Origin: Botrytis cinerea B05.10 | Taxonomy: Eukaryota > Ascomycota > Leotiomycetes > Helotiales > Sclerotiniaceae | Assembly (NCBI RefSeq): GCF_000143535.2 | Contig: NC_037319.1 | Location: 1,860,001-1,924,000, forward strand | DNA length: 64,000 nt | Direction of reading: 5' to 3' | Shown: positions 23,027 through 35,563 of the stretch, one piece after another | Numbering within the stretch: position 1 is the stretch's first letter | Layout of the letters: each line of letters opens with the position of its first letter | Notes under the pieces: model-generated | Seen by the model: the letters and a program-made list of their open reading frames with translations, nothing else | The model's database searches: none | What the model was told of the DNA's origin: nothing | Position numbers and translations under genes: made by a program

Positions 23027-24683
23027 TCAAACTGTTCCACTGATGCTTAGTTCGCGAATTTCTTGCAAGACTTGCTCAACCCTGCTGTCGAGATGTCCTT
23101 GCGCGTATTGCTCTCTAGTATCAGCATCCAAGTATTGTTGTACTTGTGCCATTCTGGAATATGCCTCAGCACAGAAGCGAAGTTGGATTTTGACTAAAGC
23201 TTCGAAACTTGGGTCAAGGTAAGGAACACGAAGGTCGATGAGTTGAGGAAGTTCATTAAAGAGTTGGTCGTTGAGTTGCTCGTAAGCCGCCTTAGCCATC
23301 TCAGTTTCCTTTTCGGCACGAGGGAGTTTGGTGACATCTTTATCTGGCTTCTCGACGAGCTTTTTAACCTTTGCGCGCATGGCATCGTAATCGAGAAGCT
23401 TGTGGTTACGCTTCTTAATACCTAGAAATTGTTTAGCAGACTTCAAAAGAAACCATGGGATATCCTTACATTCATTGATATCAGGGAAGTAGGCACAGAA
23501 TCTTGAGATGGGCTCCAAGACGGTGGTACTGGTAATGTTAGCTTCATTCATTTTGCGCAAACAAACGTGCAAATCTTACCGGTATGGACCATCAAGGGCT
23601 TTAATTGTCTCGGCGTCGAGATCCTCTACAGCTTGCTTGTAACTGCGACTGACACCATCCTTTGCGCCGGCATCACCGTAGAAAGCATCAATGGTCTCAG
23701 CAATGCGCATCTGGGAAGCGGTCATTGCTGCATTTATTGTCAGCTCACCTTCAGAAATAAATCGGAATGGATTAATTCACCTCTCAAAGAGTCCAAATAA
23801 CCTTTCGACTCCTTTTGCAGTCTCAATGAAGCGGCCTCCATTGTGCGATAACGTCTAGATACTTGGTCAACTACAATTCCCTTTTCCTCCTCAGTTTCGG
23901 CCGCCATGAACTGGGTCATGAAATAATCCCATTCCAAGTCTTCATTTCCGAAATTGGAAGAGGCCGACTTTGAATGTAAAATAGGAGTTGATGGAAGGTA
24001 GTCGGTCAAAGTTTTGGAGGATTTCGTGGTCGAGTGAAGGGAAGGGCTTGATGGATAGTAACCGGCAGACGAAGCAGATGGTGTAGACAGAAAGTTGGAG
24101 GAAGTGGTTGAAGGATAGCCTGATGAATTGTTTTCGTCGATCTCGGCCTCTTCTTCATTTTCTGACTCGTAATCGGGTTCGGATTCAGACTCAGAGTTAC
24201 TGGAGTAACCAGCATTCTCCAAAGTCAAGCGCAAACTGACTTCTTGCACAGCTCTCAAGAGCGCCTTCATTTCCTCGTCCGATTCTTCCTCCGTGGTATC
24301 GTGTCCGGCCATTGTTGGAGCCATTGTGGTTGTGTAATAAAGTTGTAACTAACCTTTCTTCAACTTCGTAATCGCGATCATTTGTCTTCTCAACATGACC
24401 TTAAATAAATAAAATGAGCTTTCTGCCTGGAAAATAAACGGATAATAACTCGAAAGATCCTCGCAAGAATTCGGGAATGGCATCATGTTTCTTTGACGTC
24501 CACCCCCGATCCCCGCAAGTTCCTCAGAGGTAGGTTCACTTACCAGTCTTCATCATAACCTGAGTCGTCGCCCTATTGACATTCTTCTTAAAGCCTTTTC
24601 ACAAATAGATCGTTAGTTTGATCTTCTTTATCCTCCCAAAGTTCACAAATGCATTCTTCTTTCTTCTTACCTGCCCACGACAT
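23027..24683 (-). CDS. hob3: BAR-domain protein Rvs161/Hob3
   Basis: N-BAR protein that senses and bends membranes in endocytosis and actin organisation, acting with an Rvs167-type partner. Seven exons: 24671-24683, 24544-24594, 24354-24399, 23781-23854, 23580-23727, 23470-23528 and 23027-23421, giving 261 aa, about the size of yeast Rvs161. The spliced N-terminus reads MSWAGFKKNVNRATTQVMMK, then VEKTNDRDYEVEERRYRTME, which matches the family's first amphipathic and coiled helices; YDAMRAKVKKLVEKPDKD and LPQLIDLRVPYLDPSFEALV follow. All phases agree. The third intron (23855-24353, 499 bp) is ten times longer than its neighbours and contains an open frame that joins exon 4 in phase (see separate entry). 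Confidence 0.92.
23855..24324 (-). other. Open reading frame inside Hob3 intron 3: possible alternative first exon
   Basis: From the ATG at 24324 a frame without stops runs through the whole remaining intron and straight into exon 4 in the correct phase (DQVS then RRYRTMEAAS). It encodes about 156 residues: MAPTMAGHDTTEEESDEEMK, then an acidic Ser-rich stretch, a Ser/Pro/Tyr stretch and a short charged end (EWDYFMTQFMAAETEEEKG). A transcript starting in the intron would give a 381-aa isoform with the first 37 residues of the BAR protein replaced. Read-through from exon 3 is not in this frame. The long open frame is seen; the isoform is inference. Confidence 0.5.
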
Positions 24684-25070
24684 GATGAACTATCCAAGGT
24701 AAACAAGACGAGGAACAGTTGGCTATCTTTAAATTCGGACTGCTGGTGGTATGCAAAATGAATGGGAGTTGAAGCTCCAATGAGGTTTGGAGTTGTATGT
24801 TAACCACTACAAAGGTGGTAAAGAAAGAAGGTGGTGTGTGGGTAATATGGGATTGGATGTGAATATATTCAGGAAAAGTGATGACAATGATGATGAGTTC
24901 CGGGCTCAGGTAGTAAACTTGGCTTGTGGCGCAGCTGCAAGCATCGGAGTTCGGTGAAAGTGTTCACCCGAAGTGGATCATTATACTTGTGCATTCAAAT
25001 TTATTTCCTCATTCAAAGAATTCCATCTGCAATTTAATCCACAACACGAAATTTCAAAAATCATCTCACA

Positions 25071-25450
25071 ATGGCATCCAAAAGCAACCCCAATGTTCCT
25101 CAAAAGAAGCGCAAGGTCGCAAACCGAGCAAAGACTCAACGCAAGAATGCCATCAACAAGATTACCAAAAACCCAAGAGGCACCAGAGCCAGTACTGTTC
25201 TACACCCTACGAGTGGACCTTTAGCACCTTTGTCCGGAAAGAAGGCTCGTAAGGTTCAAAAAGCGCAAAACTGTGCACGTCAAAGAGCATTGGAGCAGGC
25301 AATGAAGGAAGGAGATGTCAATATGACTGGTTAGTACTCTGCAAATCTGCAATTGATATCGAGGTTCTGATACTAATTATGACCGTAGAAGCGGCAGAGA
25401 CTATATTCAAAGAAGCCAACGAGGGAATGGAGGTTGATCGCGTTGCATGA
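25071..25450 (+). CDS. Alb1-like ribosome biogenesis factor
   Basis: Small basic nuclear protein; Alb1 works with Arx1 on late pre-60S export (family knowledge). Exons 25071-25329 and 25389-25450 (intron 25330-25388, donor GTTAGT) give 106 aa. The first 60 residues are Lys/Arg/Asn-rich (QKKRKVANRAKTQRKNAINK), followed by the block HPTSGPLAPLSGKKARKVQK that I associate with Alb1, and an acidic end (FKEANEGMEVDRVA). The family call rests on that block and on size and charge, so it is moderate. Confidence 0.65.
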
Positions 25451-25752
25451 AGGATTTAATCACCGCATGGGATAATGGAGTAATGGCGATTGGAGTTACG
25501 GTCAAAATCTCGAGAATTGCGTGTCATAACGAGGATATTAGGGTTTTACTACAAGAGATGCGCAATATGGATGTTATACCTGAAGGAACTTTGTTGATAT
25601 TTCATGAATATAGCATATTTGCAGAAGAATAGCAACGCGAGATTTATAACTCCAATGTATGAAGAAAAGTAAAATTTACAAATTTCTTCGCCTTCCTGCA
25701 ACTATTTACACTTCTTATGTTTTCGCATGCATATCTATCCCCCATATGGCGA

Positions 25753-27683
25753 CTATGGATAGGCTCTCTTCGTTGCTGGAACTTGTCCGGGGAAGAATGT
25801 AGTTGGGATCGTGGGGATAGGAATGCTAGCCGTGAGCGCATATCCAGCAGCCAAATCATTCGGCATTTTTGCTGCAGAGTACCCAGCAGGTGCTGATGAT
25901 ACCGTCTGTGTCACAATCGAGTCTACCATAGAGTTTGTTAGTCATTGCGATGATAAAAAAAATGTGGCAACTTACAAGCTGTATGCGCACTACCGTGAAC
26001 CAAACATCCTCCATCACCCCAAGCATTTTGACATTTGTACAACTCGTAACTACCGGTGTCTGTCCACATTGCAAAGTTTGTAATGCTCAAACCCGCACAA
26101 GGTTGGCCTGTTGGACAAATGAGTTGGATAGGTGCTCTCAAGGTACCATCTGCACAAGTTCCTTTCCAGTTTGAAAAAGTGAGACCAGTATATAAAACAC
26201 CGTTGCCAGTTGCTGGTGTTGATTTCCAATATGCGTCGATATCGAGAGAATATGCATTACTGTGGCCAATGAAATTTGAGAATACACTATCGGATACCGA
26301 CCCTAGGAGATGTTTATCAGTAAAGGCAATGGTGATACGAGTGAAGAAAACTTACCTGATCCACCGTTACTCTTGATCATGAACATCTGATTGGATTGCC
26401 AGGAGTAGATGTTATTGTAAGTGATTTTCGAAATGGCAGTGTCTGCTCCCAAACTACCAATTGCACATCCACCGCTTACATTACAATGGATATTCTCGAT
26501 CAGCATATGGTTAGATGGATTCTGAGTTTTGTTAGCATCATGTACATGAATTGCGATGTCCTGGATGAGATGAATCGCATAGTGGAGGCTTTCTAGGAGG
26601 GATTGCGAAGGTGACAGAGCATACCTTGACAGTGACACATTCGTCTTTGTTGGTAACTTCTACATCGTGGATATGAACGTTGAAGCCCCAAACATCGATT
26701 CCATCTAGTCCACCTTCGTTTCCACCACGGATGATCAGGTTATATACTTGACCGTTTTGCACGGTGTCGAGAATGAGATGGAATGCAGGAGCTAGTGAAA
26801 TGTTCAGTAAACTTCGACGGCAAGAAGAAAGAGATATGTTGGGAAGAAAGCTAGAAGATGTAGTGCAGCTGACTGCATGCGAATGTATGAATATGGATCC
26901 GACAGAGTCAAATCATTCTAGTAGAGAAATGCCAGAAATAAACTTACAGTCGACAAGTGCGATGTCATGGATGGAAAAGTTGACGACGTTGATTAGTCGA
27001 ATGAGACGAGGCCTTTGACAAGGGTTAACGATATCCTCTAGATGACTAGCAATCATAGAATCCTACCCATAAATTCCCTGTGCATGGAATACATATCCAT
27101 AACCTTGGATAGCACCGCTTGATCTACTGCTGTAGAGTTCGAAGTCGGTAGAATCTTCGACTATAGGTGGGAATTAGAAAACGCCAGAAATTTAAATGCC
27201 AGGTGGAAAACCTACCAACAATCATATGCCCGCCTGCAGTACTGTGCACAAACTCTTAGTAAACTAGAAAAAAACGTGTTTGAAGCTGCAAGAGAGCTTA
27301 CCCAGTTCTAAAAATGACACCCTCGAGGTTTATGGCCCATGCTTTACCACCAGATAGTGTAACCCATGTAGACATCGCATAGTTTCCAGAAGGGATATTC
27401 ACTAGATTTTACCTTAGTATCATATACCAAAATTACGCAAGTCTGCAGACATACCGACGCCACCACTTGAGCAAGCATTGAACGCGGCAAGAAGAGGTGG
27501 TCCCAGATCTGTCTTTCCATCGGCCACTGCGCCATACTTAGTCACATCACAGACTTTCTTTGCCCATTTCGCATCTGAAGTAGTGAGGGGGCCAATTGGA
27601 TAGCCAGAAGCTAGCTGTGCAGATACAAGAGATGGCAAGAACAACGACGCGGAAAGCAGAATTGCTTTCAGATTTAGACGCAT
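25753..27683 (-). CDS. Secreted rhamnogalacturonan hydrolase (GH28)
   Basis: Endo-acting enzyme that cuts the rhamnogalacturonan I backbone of pectin outside the cell. Nine exons: 27455-27683, 27302-27401, 27216-27241, 27067-27160, 26948-27012, 26625-26791, 26356-26521, 25976-26302 and 25753-25922, giving 447 aa with all phases consistent. A signal peptide ([20 protein letters not shown]) ends at VSAQ. The parallel beta-helix signature reads [20 protein letters not shown], then [10 protein letters not shown], then [10 protein letters not shown] and MIKSNGGSG. This is the RhgA-type GH28 variant, with Asp in GLDGID and in NKDEC, rather than the NTD/DD/GHG set of polygalacturonases. It is a typical plant-cell-wall attack gene. 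Mature start and regulation are not visible. Confidence 0.93.
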
Positions 27684-29904
27684 TGTGAGTTCGGAGGACT
27701 CAAATTATCAGGTTTAGTTTTGAGTATGAGTGAAAGAGAGCATAGCACTTGATGGACAGAAGATAAATTTGGGGGAACATAGTCAGCACATATAAGTGCA
27801 TAGCAATTCATTTTCCCTTGACGAAGGAGCTATCTAGCATGCTGAATGATCTTTCGCCAAGTTCACACCCGCTCAACAGGGCACCTAGATCTGTTTCTTG
27901 GCAATGGCCGGACTTGAAGGGTATTGTTGCGCTTATATATAAAATTGAGAGAAAAGGGAAAGGAGTCAGAAAATGCATGCACACGAGAGTATGAATGCAT
28001 TCGGCCTTCCAGAAATGGGCATCCCATTTACCGAAAGGAGTAATGATGAACATTAAAAAGGTTACTCGCGACGATCAAACAGCAAATTTAGTACATTGGG
28101 TAAAGTAACGAAATTCAGCAACCCGTGATGTAAGGTACACTTGGCGATTCGTGGGATAAAAGCCAGCGAAACAACTTTATATTGCTATACCCCAGGGGTA
28201 ATGACGCCTTGGCTACAGCAGAGATTTGAGGTTCATGATGTGTATGATTACCCCAGAAATCTGCCGGATAAATGCGGAGATTTTTCCAGCACCGGGAGAT
28301 ATTTTGGATAAAAATTAAGCTCATAGATCGTAACAGACACATGGATCAAGACTGGAAAAATGCCCCAGAAAACCCCGAAATATCCAAACATCGTAGGCCT
28401 TCCTAATTCTCGACATAAGAATGTTTTGTTTTATCCGACATCTCCTATACTGTAGAAGACTAGAGAGAAGCAATTAAGACTTCAATTGGCATCATCTCTT
28501 AACACCGCAGAACCCTCAATCTTGCTCTGGTAGATCACTGAAAGAAGGCTACGAATTTGAAGGCAGACACTCCCAAAGCGTGCTCTCCACTCCACCTACT
28601 GTGATTCCATTCCCTTGAGGCCGAGGTATTGTGTCTTTACGGCAGATTGTTCCCCGAGATCTCTCCATAATGCTATGTCGGTATTCTGTTCGGGGATAGC
28701 TGCCGTATCGCACAACATTAGGCCGACAAAGGAGGTTCATTTCTCCATCCACCCCAACTCGCAAACACCCAGATAGGAGGTATGGAATTGGCCTAAATTG
28801 CTGCATATCTTGGCATCCACCAACGCTGGTGATAATGAAGTCATGGTCGATACATGTATTACAAACGATTGTTCAAGAATTGAGAGGTTTGGTTTAGGTT
28901 ATCTCCTTCATGAAATCAAAAGTGGGGAACACGGGACTTTAATGGTCTCAGAACAACAACCAGCGACTCTCGAGCGACTCATCAAAAATTTATACAAGTA
29001 TGATATGCACTGAATTCATACCTGCTTTCGCCCTCAAGCATGAGACAACGGTACTTACAGTTGTAAAACTATGTCACCTAATACCAAGAAACAGATAGTA
29101 TGCGTATCTCACGTGTGCCTACCATGGTATCGATCCTCAAAGTGCGAGTCTCTTCCTTATAGATCCTGACGATAGAGTAGGATCCTATCACCTGTACATC
29201 AAGATGACTATAGTCTTCCGTCTGATACTGTTCAATGCAGCCTCATCTTCAGGTATTGCGAGGACAAGAGTTTGTTTACATTGACTTTCAACTTTATCTT
29301 TGTTTCAAGCTATGTGTCAATTTCATCAACCCATTGCTCAAGTGTACATGGCGGTTATGATTTCTCATATGAAGTATGGGATTTGAGTATGATGATGCAA
29401 TTTCCAAGTCATGCTATGCTGTGCCTCTCGCCTTCGTTTTAGCGTGGATTGAATCTATTCGAAGGATCAAATATACCCAGATATTGACGTTTCTATTGGC
29501 CCCGGCATTGGACAAGTTGTTTTAAGCCTCTTTGCGCAGTCGATCTACCCTGCATTCTTGCAATTATAACAAAATTTCAATAAGTTGATTGGCTACATCA
29601 TTACGAGTATAAAGATAGAGATTTTTGCTTCGCAGTGAGTAACCGTTTCGAAATTTGGCAGGTCAAGCTTATGCACTTCACATTTGTACATCTTGGAATG
29701 CTTACGACGGTTTTTCCATGAGAATCCACAGTTCAGTAAATAATATGGCGTTTTATTTCACCTTAATCTTAACAATTCATACGTACTTATATCAAGCCCT
29801 CTGAATTTAGCATCTTCAGCCCTCTTCCCTACTGAATTTTTTTGGTTGATGAGAAAGAGTCCCATCCGCCAACACCACTACGTCGATCCTACTTTTGCAT
29901 CAAC
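27684..29904. other. Long spacer with a possible BTB-like remnant
   Basis: This 2.2-kb region follows the rhamnogalacturonase promoter. A forward frame at about 28795-29013 includes GLGYLLHEIKSGEHGTLMVS and QPATLERLIKNLYKYDMH, which resembles the middle of BTB/POZ domains (exposed loop then a LERL-I-LY helix), but there is no start and no preceding domain part. I see no intact gene. Confidence 0.3.
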
Positions 29905-31050
29905 ATGTACCATCAAAAGGTAAAACAAATGCTGCGTTTCATTACTTTTGTACTTTCTATCTCAACTATCACAAAGGCTCAAACGCTCGTTGGTTGCGAT
30001 TCTGTGAACTGCGGCACTCAGTATAATCCACCCAGTTGCCTTGTCGATGGTGCCACACTTTCCGCGATCGGAATTACTTCATTTAACACTTCTGTCAATT
30101 CTTCACCATTTACCTGGACATTGGGAATTCAAGAATCGGATGAAACAGCTGAATCTTCTGTCCCTACTACGCACCTCAAGAACCGTCAAACTTCTTCGTA
30201 TCCTGTAGGCCCTGTTAAACCTACAGCCACCTACTCTATCAATATAACATTGAGCCGGGACTTTTATCTCGGCACTCCTCCGACAATAAATTAACATCGG
30301 AGTCAAACACCCATGCATGCGCACTATTCTTCGATGGAATAGCATCAGACTTAACATTTGGAACCAGCGCTACAGGAACATGTAATGATGCACTCACAGC
30401 ATCTTGTGTTGATGACCTTTTAGCTCAATCTCAATCTCAAATGGCCAAACTTTTGTCACGCACCTCGAACGCTCAAAATGAAACAAAGATTTGCAGTGCA
30501 TTACAATCAGCCATCAAATCTCAAGCTCCGGCATCTTGTATTGCGGCAAAGTCTGGTAGCTGGGGAGACATTTTTGCACAAGGTATATGAAACCCAGAAA
30601 TTAGCGATACGGTAACGAAAGTTTGTAGTTAATATGACAATAATAGGGTTGAGCTCCCCAATTTCTCCTCCAAACACACCCAAGTCACCCGATTGTATCC
30701 CAACGACTGGAGAGAATTACGAGTTATCTTTGATCCACAATACCACATCCTCTAGTATAACGGATGTCAGTCACTCAGTATTACTTTCAGACCTCGCGAA
30801 GGGCAAATTTTATGATGGCATTACCCCGATCCTTACGGTTTTATGGAACACATCCAGTTTCAATGATACCTCGTTCATTGCTACCAGTGCAGAATCGCAT
30901 TTGAGTTGTTTGAAAGTGGTGGAAAGTACGAATGGAGAGGCTGGGGGCACTTCTTCGCCTACAAAATCTGAAGGCTCTGTTATGGGTACAGATAGGTATT
31001 GGAATTGGGGTATAGTAACGGTTGTTTGGGGATGGATTTTGTTTCTTTAG
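29905..31050 (+). pseudogene. Secreted, surface-anchored type protein gene with a one-base frameshift
   Basis: The frame from the ATG at 29905 (or 29929) encodes a signal peptide (MLRFITFVLSISTITKA) and a Cys-containing N-terminal domain (LVGCDSVNCGTQYNPPSC), then stops at TAA 30292-30294. Another forward frame continues without a gap (LTSESNTHACALFFDGIASD) to an intron at 30583-30646 (GTATAT...AATAG) and an exon to 31050 ending in a hydrophobic tail (WGIVTVVWGWILFL). The two parts fit as one protein if one base is missing around 30289-30292 (AAATTA). Cys, Asn-x-Ser/Thr density and the tail suggest a GPI-type surface protein. It is either a real null allele or a sequencing error. No family name. 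Confidence 0.65.
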
Positions 31051-31204
31051 TAGTGAGGATTTGTGTGCGGATTAGAAATGTTGATAACTGCATCCTACAG
31101 AGATCGAAGAATGTTACTTCATCCGCGCCTTCTGGGAGTAGATCTCTGATCTATATGTGAGAGCTCTCATCTAATGCTACTTTGATTTTTACATGGAATT
31201 TTTT

Positions 31205-31408
31205 GTGTGTGAAGTATACGGATGAAGTAGCACTTACGATGGATGGTAGGTCCTAAATGTCAATGTTGCATTTTGTCTAAAGAACTAGCTATATACAGGA
31301 ATCATCATGCCTTAAATAAGGCCTATTGAAAGAGCTAGTCTCTTTCGCATCTGCTTAGGATTATAATACAATGGCTATTGAATTGAAGTCATTCACTACG
31401 TTCACACA
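31205..31408 (+). repeat. Solo-LTR-like repeat, copy A (degenerate)
   Basis: It shares with copies B-D the blocks GTAGGTCCTAA, GTCTAAAGAACTAGCTA, GAAAGAGCTAGTCTCTTTCG and GAATTGAAGTCATTCACT, ending ...GTTCACACA. It is shorter (about 204 bp) and more diverged. No clear target duplication is seen. Confidence 0.75.
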
Positions 31409-31500
31409 AAACCTTGAATGAATTAATTTAAGAATGACTTATAGTATAGGAAAAAGTAAAGATGCCGAATATAGTTACAGATAACGCAATTACTGATCCT

Positions 31501-31719
31501 GTTTGTACGAGAAAGATACAGGAGACGTAGCACCCACGAATTTCGTAGGTCCTAATTGTCTAACTGTATTCTGTCTAAAGAGCTAGCTATGCTCAAGAGG
31601 TAGTAGGCCTTATATAGACCTACTGAAAAAGCTAGCCTCTTCTTTATTCACTTAAGGCTTTGTTACAGTAGCCTTACTACAGTAGTAATTGGATTGAAGT
31701 CATTCACTTTGTTCACACG
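31501..31719 (+). repeat. Solo-LTR-like repeat, copy B, with GATCC target duplication
   Basis: A 219-bp copy starting TGTTTGTACGAGAAAGATAC and ending GTTCACACG. It is flanked by the perfect 5-bp direct repeat GATCC (31496-31500 and 31720-31724), as expected for LTR-element integration. The TG...C(A) ends fit an LTR. There is no internal region or second LTR, so it is a solo LTR. Confidence 0.85.
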
Positions 31720-31876
31720 GATCCAGCGAAATAGCGAAGCATCTACAACGATTGCATGTGAAGATGTCGCAGTTGCTAGCATTCTTAGTCCAACCGTCAC
31801 AAACTTCGACGTGATACCTCTGAATGGATTGCTAGATATTTCTTGTCTGTAGCGCCGCTGGGCGTCTAATGAGAAT

Positions 31877-32460
31877 GTGCGGTGGTTTTCTGGACAATTT
31901 TTTCCCCTTCAAATTTGCATGATACTGCATCGCATAGTAGAGTATGAAACATGTAGACTTTCACGAAGGTCGAGACCTGCTTATCATATCGGGTTTGATG
32001 CAATGAATTTTGCAATTTTACGAGGCCACTATGACGTGGTTCCCGTTCTTATCAAAAAATCGTGCTGCATTTCAAGAGAAAATCAATATATGCGCCTCGC
32101 GAGAATCTGTAACACTATTGACTTTAGCTGCATGGGGTAGTCACCATCATACTATGCGTTTCATACTCGAAAAGGGACGAGCTATTGGTAAGAGTGGCGA
32201 GATGGCTCTGTACTACGCAGTTGTTCATGGTGATTTCTTAATGACACGCCTTCTTCTCGCGGCTGGGGTGTCTCCTTCTGGGAGGCTTCACGGCGTTAGC
32301 AACCCAGTCCGTACGGAAATTCGGAAAGAATGGGGCCATATTCTGCAATTGTTGTTATCTGCGGGTGCTAAGGAGATAGAACTATCTGACAATGGATTAT
32401 ATTTTGGACAACAAACCAAAGCTCCGCGGCAGCTATGGCATACTTGTGGTAGATATTGAT
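31877..32460 (+). pseudogene. Ankyrin-repeat gene remnant
   Basis: Two overlapping forward frames read as ankyrin helices: first MNFAILRGHYDVVPVLIKK, then after a frame change near 32060 TLLTLAAWGSHHHTMRFILE, MALYYAVVHGDFLMTRLLLA and HILQLLLSAGAKE, ending at TGA near 32459. There is no start codon context and no complete repeat array, so it is a fragment of a larger ankyrin gene. Confidence 0.6.
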
Positions 32461-32727
32461 TCGGTTGGATGATTTTCTTTGGCTCGCTCAAACTTCACCA
32501 AGAGCAAGATCAGTATTTCAAGCTCAAGGATATCTAAACGTAGCAACTAAAATCTCCTAACGTCCAAAATCATCTACACAACCTACCAAGCAAAATCTAA
32601 GAGCAATCCCATCAACTGACATGTGCTAATATTGCCTCTTGAGACAGACAGAGATTCCAGCTATGCCTGAATAATACCAAAAACTAGTTCGTAAATCTAC
32701 GTCTTTTTGAGAAATCGAAGGTTAGTT

Positions 32728-33110
32728 CCCGACAATCAAGACCATATGCCACCAACCTAAGCCATCACTGACTTTTTTCTCCTCTTTTGAATCCATAGCC
32801 CAATCTATGGTGTCCTTCCTGAAATCGAGACCCTTGCTTGTATAAGCATCTTTGATCATTTTTCTGGTTCCAACATTCTTCGCATTTTGCTGAACCACCA
32901 TCTTCAGGACTCCCGATCAGGTCCGCCAATTTGCGACCATATTTGATACGTTATAATAGACAATTGGAGTCTCTTGGAGTTGCTTGAGGCCAAGTTGTCA
33001 TTAGCAGCTTCTACGTCATCAACCACAATGATGCCTTCGTCTGCGTTATACCCTCCGTGATTAACATTTCTATATTCTCGACCTGCCTTCAGCTCCACAC
33101 TATCCCAATC
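32728..33110 (-). pseudogene. Unrecognised coding remnant
   Basis: Two minus-strand frames fit end to end: one reads VELKAGREYRNVNHGGYNAD and QLSIITYQIWSQIGGPDRES, then stops near 32905; the other continues with LKMVVQQNAKNVGTRKMIKD, KGLDFRKDTIDWAMDSKEE and GLGWWHMVLIVGN before a stop near 32732. The break may be a frameshift. The protein-like composition supports past coding; the family is unknown. Confidence 0.4.
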
Positions 33111-35500
33111 TATATTAATGATTGCGTTAGAATTTTGATAGAGTCAGATGGCTTGTTCAGTCTACTCACTTAATACAGTAAAAAATGGTTCACTAGAGTG
33201 TCAAAGCTCAGACTTTTTGAATGTATTGGCGAGTTTCGGATATGGCCAATCCTCAAATATAGCCGTCTAGCCCGGTATCGGGTTGGGGATGTCTATGTCA
33301 ACAGGGTTTACCAGTGCATAGCCCTGGATGAGATGTATCGCAAGCCTCCGTGATTTCTTGTTGGGGTAGTGGATTGGATTCTGTTTCAGTATTTGATCTT
33401 GTGATTTCTTCCGTCTCTGGGACGATCTCTACAGTGACTTGGGCTTGAAGAAAACGAGTCTAGGAATTAGATTCTTGGTAAAGTATGCATGATCGATAGA
33501 AGCTATCAGAGGTAAGTATAGACCATTGTCCAATCTAAACTTGGGAAGTTTATGAGCCTTTGATTAATTCAAACATTTATTGACAGAAAGTATTGATGAA
33601 AATTACACGAGAGGATTAAGTGCTTCTTATGAACGAAACGCAGTGTAAATTCAATATTTGAAGTTTGGAGCCAATTTTTGGAGGGTGACTTGCAGGCACA
33701 ATCTTTAGAGTCACATTAAGGTGTCAGTGAAATTAAACCTCGCTGGTGATGAAGCAGGGCTCGACCGTTTATCCCATGGAGCCCAAGAGTTATCAGGACT
33801 GCGGCAAGCCAAATGATAGAGTATCGCATGTTGAGTCTATCTACGGCGTCAAGGATTGAGAAGAGATAATAGACGTATGTAGTATTCAGGTAAAAGTTGA
33901 CAGTTATCGGGAAATAATATGATTATTGGCAGGTAATAATGATGGGAACTTGATTGAATTGAAACATTGTTGTGTTTGCAGATTTTACACCTTGGCTCAA
34001 GACCGTCAATATATAGTAGTTAATGAAATCTATCTGAATGAACTTGCCAGATCTCAAAGCTATTACCTCATGAGATTTATGCATGTACAAAGTCTCAAAT
34101 CCAACAACATATTGCAGCTAGACTTCATGACTGAAAATTATCTTTCGAAGGATTTGGACTCCTTCAGGATTCCACAGGGACTGCAAACATGTTAGTGTCT
34201 TAATATGGTTATATACTTCTGGCTTGATGTTTTAATAGTGGCAAGATTAAAAGATCGCGATAATAATAGATATCACAGAGAAGGATTCCAGCGAGGAAAA
34301 GCAATCTTCAGAATTACAAGAAGTATAGCATGACAAAGAAGACGATTTGATTAATGATTTGTCGAAACGAGCTTGAGGGTTATGAACCTAAGTTTGTCTG
34401 CATTAAATCGTCAAAAGCCAAATTTGGCACTGCATTGAGGATTTTGGGTGTGGTATCTAACAAAATCGAGATTGCAAAAGAAGTTTGCAAACATGAAAAG
34501 GGACACATATCGACACGGATAGAACTACTAGGAATATCATAAGTTAGTATAACCATGCCACCTAGTGTTGCAGAGTTAATAACTCCGAATTTGGTGATAT
34601 CTAGATTGCGGTTGTCTTTTTTGTTGCAAATAGTTAGTTGGTACGTACGAAAAATGTAGTCGTGCCCCTGAATCGAATCGCTTAATTTTTGCCGTGCTTT
34701 TAGGATCAAAGTACCAGTAGTTTTACGGATATATCGGTTGCTTTGGACCCCTACGTACTAAAATCGATTATATTTAGTTGCTGCAATCATCGAAAGCCAA
34801 CGCAAAGACCAACGGGAAACGTTTCATACCTTAAGGCACAGGACCCATCGCCAAGATAATGCAGGGGCACAGGACGAATATTTGCTTCAAATTTATGCCT
34901 GATAATCATTAATTGGCTCATATACCAACATCCACTGCTTAAAATCACGAATTATACCACCCAACGTGTCATTTTGGGATATCGTTGCATGTTTTGGAGT
35001 TGTACTTTTGTCCCTCTTTTGCATTTGTTGGAGGCTACTCGGTACGTTGGTACCAAATTGAATCCTTCAGAGAGTAGCTTTCATCGCCTCCAAATCTACT
35101 TCCCTTGGCCCGCAAGTATCATCATATGACTCACCGGGAAGAATTTTGTTTCGTCTACGACTACGAGACCTCATAATGCCACACTTCCTTTACCTCAAAA
35201 ATGCAACGCATTTGGTCTTGCTTTACTTCTCAAGTAGGATTCAAAGCATGATCCTCTTTGTCAGGTTTGAAACTAGTAAACGCGGTCCAGTCTCTGAATT
35301 CCAAATATTGTGTCACCAATGCCTAACATTTTCAGCTCAATGCGAAGAGCGAGAACCGGCTTTATAGAATGAACGTAGCAGCGACATAGACCGAGAACTA
35401 TATAAAGTATTGAAGGTTTCTCTAGACTTCTACCTATCTATCTTCACCAACAAGTCTTTGGAAATCAATTCAAGACGACGACAATTCTCATCTTAACTTT
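33111..35500. other. AT-rich spacer without recognisable genes
   Basis: 2.4 kb of AT-rich DNA between degraded genes. Short frames show no family features. I see nothing that I can support. Confidence 0.5.
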
Positions 35501-35563
35501 CATTTTACCAGAGTATACTATGTTCTTTCCACTTAAGTTCTATCAAAGCATCTACCAAAAAAT

